This document shows, piece by piece, positions 56,991-64,000 of a DNA stretch of 64,000 nt. The DNA lies in the NCBI RefSeq assembly GCF_003052295.1, contig NZ_QBLC01000004.1, positions 234,493 to 298,492 of the forward strand, written 5' to 3'. Each line of letters opens with the position of its first letter. Within the stretch, counting starts at the first letter, position 1. The notes under the pieces were generated by a model, which saw only the letters and a program-made list of their open reading frames with translations, searched no databases and was not told the origin of the DNA. Source of the DNA: Trichococcus paludicola. Lineage in GTDB: Bacteria; Bacillota; Bacilli; Lactobacillales; Aerococcaceae. A program made the translations under genes and the position numbers.

Positions 56991-57728
56991 TTAAATCGAT
57001 TGTGTTGTCGGACGGACAATCATTTCACTGACGGACATGCGATCTGGTGTGTCGATCGCAAATACTACTGCCATAGCGATATCTTCGGACGTCAAACCCC
57101 ATTCAATTTGTGCTTTATGCACTTCATCGGCAATCTTGCTGTCGCTGATCGTTTTGTACAATTCTGTTTGCACAGCCCCAGGGGAGATGATGGTCGATTT
57201 GATATTATTCTTGCGTTGTTCTTGACGCAATCCTTCCATGATGGCGCGCACAGCAAATTTTGTGCCGCAGTATACCGCTGAATCAGGGTAGACGACATGT
57301 CCTGCTACCGAATCGGTCGAAATGATGTGACCGGATTTTTGCTCTGCCATCAACGGCAGTACAGCAGAAATGCCGTTCAACACACCCATGATATTGATAT
57401 CCAACATTTCTTTCCATTCGTCGCGGCGACCTTCAACCAGTGGCGCGGTAGGCATAACACCGGCATTATTGAACAGCACATCAACATGGCCGTAGGTTTC
57501 GACAGCCAAATCGACCACTTTTTTTACATCCTCATAGTTGGATACGTCCGCAGCTTTGTATACAAGTTCTGCATCCGGCAATGAATTTTTGATTTCAGCC
57601 AGGCGGTCTTCGCGGCGTGCCGCAATGACAAGTTTTGCCCCTTTTTCGGCCAATAGCCGCGTGGTCGCTTCCCCAATTCCGCTAGAAGCACCCATGATTA
57701 TGACCACTTTTTCTGTCAATGATTTCAT
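56991..57728 (-). CDS. Short-chain dehydrogenase/reductase
   Basis: NAD(P)-dependent oxidoreductase of 245 residues. The Rossmann glycine motif is GASSGIG (14-20), and the catalytic Ser, Tyr and Lys are in STDS-type and YCGTKFA segments. GGAGGAA stands before the ATG. The promoter (57762-57792) is MerR-type site C, so it is likely coexpressed with the first GH1 and the DXS-like gene. Substrate unknown. Confidence 0.9.
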   Translation of the reverse strand: MKSLTEKVVIIMGASSGIGEATTRLLAEKGAKLVIAARREDRLAEIKNSLPDAELVYKAADVSNYEDVKKVVDLAVETYGHVDVLFNNAGVMPTAPLVEGRRDEWKEMLDINIMGVLNGISAVLPLMAEQKSGHIISTDSVAGHVVYPDSAVYCGTKFAVRAIMEGLRQEQRKNNIKSTIISPGAVQTELYKTISDSKIADEVHKAQIEWGLTSEDIAMAVVFAIDTPDRMSVSEMIVRPTTQSI

Positions 57729-57761
57729 TCTATGTTCCTCCTCTGATTCTTTGATAGTTTG

Positions 57762-57792
57762 ACTTTAACACTTAACCTTAGCGTTAAGTCAA
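57762..57792 (-). promoter_or_regulatory. MerR-type promoter C (for the dehydrogenase)
   Basis: On the minus strand TTGACT (57787-57792), 19-base spacer, TAAAGT (57762-57767). Same ACTTAA-N8-TTAAGT dyad as sites A and B. Confidence 0.8.
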
Positions 57793-57880
57793 GACTGATG
57801 GCAATTTCTTTTGTGAATCATAACGGGCTTCATGCTGTTGTATTGGTTTTGTTTTCCAACTATGAAAACTGTAGATATCT

Positions 57881-58258
57881 TTAATGCGGGAGACTATCTT
57901 CGGAAGCCTTCAGATTGCCTTCGAAGCTTTTGATTTTTCCGTTCAGCCTCTCTATCGTTTCACTGATTTCCTTCTGTTTGGCAATCAGTTGATCTCTTTC
58001 CCTGATCAAAATATTTTTGCGCGCTTCATCGGACTGCTCCCCATTTCTGAACAAGGTCGTATATTCAATCAGCGACTCGACCGACATCCCGGCACTGCGC
58101 ATGCATTTAATGAAATCGATCCAACCAAGATCGTCTTTTTGGTAATCCCGAACCCCACCATTTTTTCGGGTCACGGGAGGAATCAGCCCTTCGCTTTCAT
58201 AATAACGCAGTGTTGCAGCTGTGAGCCCGGAAATTTTTGCAGCTTCTGATATATTCAT
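57881..58258 (-). CDS. MerR family transcriptional regulator, copy 2
   Basis: Paralog of the regulator at 54704, 125 residues from ATG 58258 (AAGGGTGATC upstream). It has the same NISEAAKISGLTAATLRYYE HTH and an equivalent LGWIDFIKCMRSAG segment, and a longer C-terminal helix. The upstream 26-bp dyad GCATACA-N12-TGTATGC lies inside a 20-bp-spaced promoter and differs from the ACTTAA dyad, suggesting that the two paralogs have diverged in target. It lies between the dehydrogenase and second GH1 gene. Confidence 0.9.
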   Translation of the reverse strand: MNISEAAKISGLTAATLRYYESEGLIPPVTRKNGGVRDYQKDDLGWIDFIKCMRSAGMSVESLIEYTTLFRNGEQSDEARKNILIRERDQLIAKQKEISETIERLNGKIKSFEGNLKASEDSLPH

Positions 58259-58277
58259 AACTCGATCACCCTTTCTC

Positions 58278-58315
58278 GCATACAGTATACAACAAATGTA
58301 TGCAGTTGGTGCCAA
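58278..58315 (-). promoter_or_regulatory. Promoter and dyad of merR copy 2
   Basis: TTGGCA (58310-58315), 20-base spacer, TATACT (58284-58289), with GCATACA-N12-TGTATGC (58278-58303) across the spacer. Typical autoregulated MerR promoter layout. Confidence 0.6.
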
Positions 58316-58410
58316 AAGAAGTCTGAAAGACATCCCCATTGAAAGGGATTCTTTCAGACTTCTTCTTTACATTACAAATCGAAAACTCCCGTTCGCTGCT
58401 ACTGAATCTG

Positions 58411-59883
<1,473 letters not shown>

Positions 59884-59898
59884 TTAAATTCCTCCTGA

Positions 59899-61767
59899 TT
59901 AAATGTGAACCGTCAGCATCACATTGTTGCTATTTTTAATTCCCAGAGCATCGTGTTTCACATCGCTGTAGTTGCCTGCATTCGTTACGACCACTGGTGT
60001 TTGGGTCACGTAACCGGCTTCGCGGATGCTTTCCAGATCGAAGGTCAACAAAGTCTGACCTTGCTTGATTTTATCCCCTTGCTTGACATGTGCTTCGAAA
60101 AATTTCCCGTTCAATTCAACGGTGTTCAAGCCTACATGGATCAGCAGTTCCACGCCATCATTGGACAGAAGACCGATGGCATGATTCGTCGGGAAAAGGC
60201 CGACCACTTCACCGTCGAAAGGCGCAACGACTTTTCCTTCAACAGGTTCAAAGGCTACCCCTTTACCCAACATCCCTTCAGAAAAGGCTTCATCCTGCAC
60301 TTCGGATAGCGGCAACATTTCTCCGTTGATTGGACTGTTGATGCTGACAGATGCAACTTGGATCGTTTGAGTCGCTGTGGTTTCATTCGCTTCGCCAACT
60401 ACCACAGCCGCTTTCTCATATTTCAAACTCAGCAGGTAGGTTGCGATGGCTGTCGTTACTGCACTGATTGCGATTGCAATGAGGATATTGTACAAGTTGG
60501 AAATATCTTCCCCGATGTACAAAGGAATCGCCGGCAAACCGGATGAACCTGTCGCATATCTCGAAGCGCCGCTCAAACCAGCATACAATCCACCCGCGCC
60601 CCCACCGATCATCGTTGCGATCAGCGGATATTTCTTCGGCAAAGCGATACCGTACAACGCGGGCTCGGTGATCCCCATCAACGCAGTGATCCCTGCTGAC
60701 GTACCCAGCAACTTCTCGGACTGAACCTTGGTGACACGGCTAGTGACCAGTGCGGCAACGCCTGTCGCGATATTCGAAACCATCGCACCCGGCCCAAAAA
60801 TATTTGCATATCCCACAGAAGTCAACTGGATGACATCCAGCGGGCCGACGCTTGTGTGGATACCGAACATAACCATGATCGGCAAGAGTGTTCCGACAAT
60901 GACCGCAGGTGCCCAAGGAGCCACGCCCCGAATGATTTCAAAGCCTAAAGCGATAAATTCACCAGCATATGATCCGATCGGTCCGACAGCTACCAATGCC
61001 ACGATACCCGTCAACAATATCGTAAACATCGGAACAAATACGATCTTGACTGCATTTGGAATCACGCGATTAAAGAATTTTTCGATATAAGATTGAACGA
61101 TCACGATCAGCAAAATCGGAATAACGCTGGATCCGTAATTCACCAGACGCATCGGCATAGCAAAGATTTCCACTGGATTCCCTTCCGTGATCAATCTTGC
61201 CATATTCGGGTGCAGCAGCACACCGGCTAAAGCCATCGCAAGATAAGGACTGCATTTCAATTTTCTGGCCGCAGTGGAAGCCAACAGGAACGGCAGGAAA
61301 TAGAAAACAGCATCCGCCATAAAATTGATTACGAAATACGTTTGGCTCTCATTGGAGATAACTTTGAATAATACCAATAATGCAAGCAAAGCTCTGATCA
61401 TACCGGCTCCACTTATCGCAGGGATGATTGGGGTGAATGCTGAAGAAATGAATTCGACAGCCATAAGGGCCACATTTTTCTTTTCGTTATCCGAAGCGGC
61501 GACAGACTCGGTCATTACACCCAACAATGGCTGCATTTCATCATATACCTCGCTGACATGCGTGCCGATAACAACCTGAAATTGCCCTCCGCTGTTGATG
61601 ACACCCGCAACTCCGTTCAATGCTTTCAATTCCGCAACATTTGCTTTTGATGCCTCATAAAGATCAAAACGAAGTCTGGTCTGGCAATGAATCAGATTGC
61701 GGACATTTTTCTCTCCTCCAACCAATCCAACGATGTCTTTGGCTAACTGTTCATACTTTTTGCTCAT
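59899..61767 (-). CDS. bglP: Beta-glucoside-specific PTS enzyme IIBCA
   Basis: Membrane transporter-phosphotransferase of 622 residues. Domain order is IIB with phosphorylatable Cys28 (IHCQTRLRF), a IIC domain with about ten membrane segments, and a C-terminal IIA domain with His at about 544 (LLIHVGLNTVEL). The start at 61767 (MSKKYEQLA) follows AGAGAGGGG; 40 upstream codons are open but unlike the family. The promoter overlaps a cre-like site. No BglG/LicT antiterminator gene or RAT-like leader is present; the divergent RpiR-type gene takes its place. Confidence 0.95.
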   Translation of the reverse strand: MSKKYEQLAKDIVGLVGGEKNVRNLIHCQTRLRFDLYEASKANVAELKALNGVAGVINSGGQFQVVIGTHVSEVYDEMQPLLGVMTESVAASDNEKKNVALMAVEFISSAFTPIIPAISGAGMIRALLALLVLFKVISNESQTYFVINFMADAVFYFLPFLLASTAARKLKCSPYLAMALAGVLLHPNMARLITEGNPVEIFAMPMRLVNYGSSVIPILLIVIVQSYIEKFFNRVIPNAVKIVFVPMFTILLTGIVALVAVGPIGSYAGEFIALGFEIIRGVAPWAPAVIVGTLLPIMVMFGIHTSVGPLDVIQLTSVGYANIFGPGAMVSNIATGVAALVTSRVTKVQSEKLLGTSAGITALMGITEPALYGIALPKKYPLIATMIGGGAGGLYAGLSGASRYATGSSGLPAIPLYIGEDISNLYNILIAIAISAVTTAIATYLLSLKYEKAAVVVGEANETTATQTIQVASVSINSPINGEMLPLSEVQDEAFSEGMLGKGVAFEPVEGKVVAPFDGEVVGLFPTNHAIGLLSNDGVELLIHVGLNTVELNGKFFEAHVKQGDKIKQGQTLLTFDLESIREAGYVTQTPVVVTNAGNYSDVKHDALGIKNSNNVMLTVHI

Positions 61768-61818
61768 CTGGGAAACCCCTCTCTTTTTTTGAATAGCGCG
61801 CTTTCGCTTTACATATCG

Positions 61819-61847
61819 ACTATACTTCTTGAGAGGAGCGCTTACAA
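61819..61847 (-). promoter_or_regulatory. bglP promoter with cre-like site
   Basis: TTGTAA (61842-61847) and TATAGT (61819-61824), 17-base spacer. TGTAAGCGCTCCTC (61833-61846) matches the CcpA cre consensus at about 11 of 14 positions and overlaps the -35, suiting catabolite repression. Confidence 0.65.
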
Positions 61848-61872
61848 TACATTGAAGCCAAGTCGGAACAGC

Positions 61873-61928
61873 GTTTCGCGGAAACAACCAACTTCATAGG
61901 AATACGCGAAATAATGCGAAACGTTTTC
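61873..61928. promoter_or_regulatory. Candidate RpiR operators in the bglP-rpiR intergenic region
   Basis: Two short dyads, GTTTC-GCG-GAAAC (61873-61885) and GAAA-CGT-TTTC (61918-61928), lie between the divergent promoters. They are candidate binding sites for the RpiR-type regulator; no experimental link is available. Confidence 0.4.
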
Positions 61929-62019
61929 ATAAAATTTCATAACTGCAGAAGCTTTCTGATATAATACTTTCTGGAGCATACTGTTACTGTAGAAAATAAA
62001 TGCCACTGGAGGTCCTTCC

Positions 62020-62904
62020 ATGAAACTTATTCAAAAAATCGAAGACTATACGATATTATATAAAGACTCCCGTTCGCAAATAGCTGAATTTTTAATCCAA
62101 AACAAAGATGACCTTAACGAATATTCAATGAATGATATATCCAAACAAACCTTTTCATCGAAAGCGACTTTGGTCCGTTTTGCAAAATCACTGGGATTCA
62201 GCGGCTGGAAAGAACTGATCAAGACATTGATAGAAGAAATCCGCTATGAAGAGAAGCATTATTCCGCCATCAGTCCCAATATCCCATTCGACAAAAATGA
62301 TTCTTTCCAGAAAATCATTCAAAACATCTCCACAGTCCAAATCGAAAGCATCAATGACACCGCAGACCGCATCGATACCGCTGCTCTTGAAGAGGCTGTA
62401 GGGAAACTGATCAGCGCGAACAGAATCGTTGTGCTGGGAATGAGCCCGAATAACCTGCTGGCAGAAATTTTCCGACGAAAAATGGCCACGATCGGAAAAA
62501 TTGTCGAAGTGGCTCCTCCTGGCGAAATCGGTATAATCGCTTATTCCCTGACCAACAAGGACGCCGCCATCGTCATCTCGTACTCAGGAAATGATGTCTC
62601 CCGGGAACCGATGAAATTCATACCGGATATGAATTCAAAAGGTGTGAAACTCATCGGTATAACAAGCGATGGGTACAATTATATGAGACAGGAGATCGAT
62701 ACAGTTCTGACCATATCCTCCAGGGAGGGACTCTACAAAAAAATCAGCAATTTCTCTACCGAAGAATCGATACTGTTCATTCTAAATGTGCTCTATGCTT
62801 GCTTCTTCTCGAAAGAATATATAAAAAACTACACCTATAAACTAAAGAATTCGATAAAATTGGAAGAATCCCGCCGCATAAGGCAAATGGATCTGAAGGA
62901 ATAA
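62020..62904 (+). CDS. RpiR/MurR family transcriptional regulator
   Basis: Regulator of 294 residues with an N-terminal HTH_6 domain (TFSSKATLVRFAKSLGFSGW near 45-65) and a C-terminal SIS phosphosugar-binding domain (about 125-260). It is divergent from bglP and probably senses a phosphosugar made by the PTS. Promoter: TATAAT at 61960-61965, with TTCATA 18 bases upstream. GGAGG lies before the ATG. Confidence 0.92.
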   Translation: MKLIQKIEDYTILYKDSRSQIAEFLIQNKDDLNEYSMNDISKQTFSSKATLVRFAKSLGFSGWKELIKTLIEEIRYEEKHYSAISPNIPFDKNDSFQKIIQNISTVQIESINDTADRIDTAALEEAVGKLISANRIVVLGMSPNNLLAEIFRRKMATIGKIVEVAPPGEIGIIAYSLTNKDAAIVISYSGNDVSREPMKFIPDMNSKGVKLIGITSDGYNYMRQEIDTVLTISSREGLYKKISNFSTEESILFILNVLYACFFSKEYIKNYTYKLKNSIKLEESRRIRQMDLKE

Positions 62905-62928
62905 TTTGCTTTCCTGGTAATAGATGCA

Positions 62929-62975
62929 AAAAAAACTTTCGTCGGAATCTATCTTGATTGCGACGAAAGTTTTTA
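62929..62975 (+). terminator. Terminator of the RpiR-type gene
   Basis: ACTTTCGTCG pairs with CGACGAAAGT (62935-62944 / 62961-62970), followed by TTTTTA. Confidence 0.85.
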
Positions 62976-63028
62976 TATTCAGGCAGAAGTCTGTCTCGCT
63001 CTTCCCTACCCAATTGCACGATTCCGAC

Positions 63029-63517
63029 TCAGGTTAACTCCAGATAAAACGGAATAATGTCCACAAAAGTACCATCGTCCATTTTGAAGCAACCCGGAAT
63101 GGTCCCCAACTCTTTGAAACCCAGCTTTTTGTAAAGGCTGATTGCACCCTTATTGTCGGCGACTACAGCATTGAACTGCATGATGCGGAACCCTGCCTGC
63201 TTAGCCACCTCCAACGAATGCACCACAAGTTTTTCGCCAATGCGCTTCCCTCTTTGGTCATCCTTGACAGCGTAAGAGGCATTCGCGATGTGGCCGCAAC
63301 GTCCGATGTTGTTCGGATGAAGAATATACAAACCAACTATTTCGCCATCCTCTTCCGCAACGCCGGTAAACGTCTGTTCCGCGAAAAAGACTGCCGCTTC
63401 CTTCATTGATAAGCCGTTTTCTTGCTGGAAATACTGACCTTCGATAACGATATGATTCCAAATACTCGTCATTGCAACCAATTCATTGTTACTATATTTC
63501 CTGATAACGATACCCAT
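63029..63517 (-). CDS. GNAT family N-acetyltransferase
   Basis: Acetyltransferase of 162 residues from MGIVIRKYS (63517); 18 upstream codons are open. The acetyl-CoA loop motif with DDQRGKRIGEKLV (Q/RxxGxG/A form) is seen at about residues 82-95 and the C-terminal LYKKLGFKELG is standard. The substrate is not predictable. Close members act on phosphinothricin-like amines or proteins, but no evidence favours one. Confidence 0.88.
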   Translation of the reverse strand: MGIVIRKYSNNELVAMTSIWNHIVIEGQYFQQENGLSMKEAAVFFAEQTFTGVAEEDGEIVGLYILHPNNIGRCGHIANASYAVKDDQRGKRIGEKLVVHSLEVAKQAGFRIMQFNAVVADNKGAISLYKKLGFKELGTIPGCFKMDDGTFVDIIPFYLELT

Positions 63518-63636
63518 CACCCTACCCGCTTTCGCATACAAATTCACTGGTTGTATTGTAACCCACAACACGATTCGCTATACAAAAAAAATAAACCTAC
63601 AACGATGAAATCATCGTCGTAAGCTTATTTGTGTGA

Positions 63637-63720
63637 TACCGGCGGCCGGGGTCGAACCGGCACGCCCTTGCGGGCACTGGATTTTGAGTCCAGCGCGTCT
63701 GCCAATTCCGCCACGCCGGC
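63637..63720 (-). tRNA. tRNA-Leu (CAA)
   Basis: Minus-strand sequence of about 84 bases, GCCGGCG acceptor paired with CGCCGGT, a long variable arm (TGCCCGCAAGGGCG), and anticodon loop CTCAAAA with anticodon CAA. Discriminator A and no encoded CCA. Confidence 0.95.
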
Positions 63721-63759
63721 ATGATATGAAGAATGCAATTTTCCATCTTACTTATGGAA

Positions 63760-63830
63760 AGGCGGTAACCGGATTTGAACCGGTGATAGAGGTTTTGCAG
63801 ACCTGTGCCTTACCACTTGGCTATACCGCC
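63760..63830 (-). tRNA. tRNA-Cys (GCA)
   Basis: About 71 bases with acceptor GGCGGTA/TACCGCC, discriminator T, and anticodon loop CTGCAAA (GCA). No encoded CCA. Confidence 0.95.
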
Positions 63831-63862
63831 GAGATGTTGCTATTTGAAAATATTTGAAAAAA

Positions 63863-63934
63863 CTGGGCTAGCTGGATTCGAACCAACGAATGACAGAGTC
63901 AAAGTCTGTTGCCTTACCGCTTGGCGATAGCCCA
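63863..63934 (-). tRNA. tRNA-Gln (TTG)
   Basis: About 72 bases with acceptor TGGGCTA/TAGCCCA, discriminator G and anticodon loop CTTTGAC (TTG). It is close to the other three tRNA genes in one cluster. Confidence 0.95.
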
Positions 63935-63941
63935 ATAAAGA

Positions 63942-64000
63942 GGGCGACCGATGGGAATTGAACCCACGAATGCCGGATCCACAAACCGGTGCGTTAACCA
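63942..64000 (-). tRNA. tRNA-His (GTG), partial at the window edge
   Basis: The 3' part of tRNA-His: anticodon loop TTGTGGA (GTG), T arm CGTGGGTTCAATTCCCA and acceptor end GTCGCCC. About 18 bases at its 5' end lie outside the window. The last anticodon-stem pair (31-39) appears to be T-T. Confidence 0.9.

Noticed and set aside
61767..61887. Extended N terminus of bglP
   Set aside because: The 40 extra codons overlap the promoter and lack similarity to the family; the AGAGAGGGG site selects the internal ATG.

Overview
The window is a chromosomal segment of a low-to-mid GC Firmicute. Gene order follows Bacillus subtilis in several long blocks, but the content is that of Lactobacillales: T-box control of thrS, a PTS beta-glucoside system, mevalonate-type lineage features and YhgE/Pip. 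Base composition and gene mix suggest Carnobacteriaceae, possibly a Trichococcus-like organism; this placement is an inference from gene content, not a search result. No prophage, IS element, CRISPR array or plasmid function is visible.

Layout. 1-6.1 kb: trpS facing a lipoate ligase, a metallo-beta-lactamase-fold hydrolase, a HemY/CgoX-like porphyrinogen oxidase and an M42 aminopeptidase. 6.2-7.6 kb: the infC-rpmI-rplT operon with strong promoter, attenuator and a non-canonical ATA start for infC. 7.6-11.1 kb: folate operon folE-folP-folB-folK and an M20 amidohydrolase. 11.3-21.4 kb: thrS with a T-box leader, then the replication/repair block polA-mutM-coaE-nrdR-dnaB-dnaI (all on the minus strand), preceded by a MaoC-like protein. 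21.7-28.3 kb: the Bacillus block murC-(ytpS position)-ytpR-ytpP-ytoP-ytzB-trmB-ytmP; the ytpS/sftA translocase position holds only a short protein without a motor domain. 28.6-40 kb: ecsAB, hit, a YhaH-like protein, MarR plus aldo/keto reductase, prsA, yhaM-yhaN-yhaO and a YheA-like gene, with a branched RNA hairpin between the last two. 40-50 kb: a class A PBP, a CorC-type CBS protein with a long structured leader, phosphohexomutase, trmL-queG with a compact promoter-hairpin-terminator unit in front, rlmA, a small heat-shock protein. 49.7-52.8 kb: an Rrf2 regulator with a large YhgE/Pip membrane protein. 53-63 kb: accessory carbohydrate region with two GH1 6-phospho-beta-glucosidases, a beta-glucoside PTS, an RpiR regulator, two paralogous MerR regulators, a DXS-like transketolase and a short-chain dehydrogenase. 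The end holds four tRNA genes (Leu, Cys, Gln, partial His).

How parts work together. The core blocks are housekeeping. The most unusual part is 53-58.4 kb: three separate promoters (for one 6-phospho-beta-glucosidase, for merR-DXS-like, and for the dehydrogenase) share the same architecture, a 19-bp -35/-10 spacer carrying a perfect ACTTAA-N8-TTAAGT dyad. This is the hallmark of MerR-activated promoters and defines a small local regulon around an atypical DXS-like enzyme. Start codons were reset from the longest open frames wherever a ribosome-binding site or an upstream terminator hairpin showed the longer version to be wrong.
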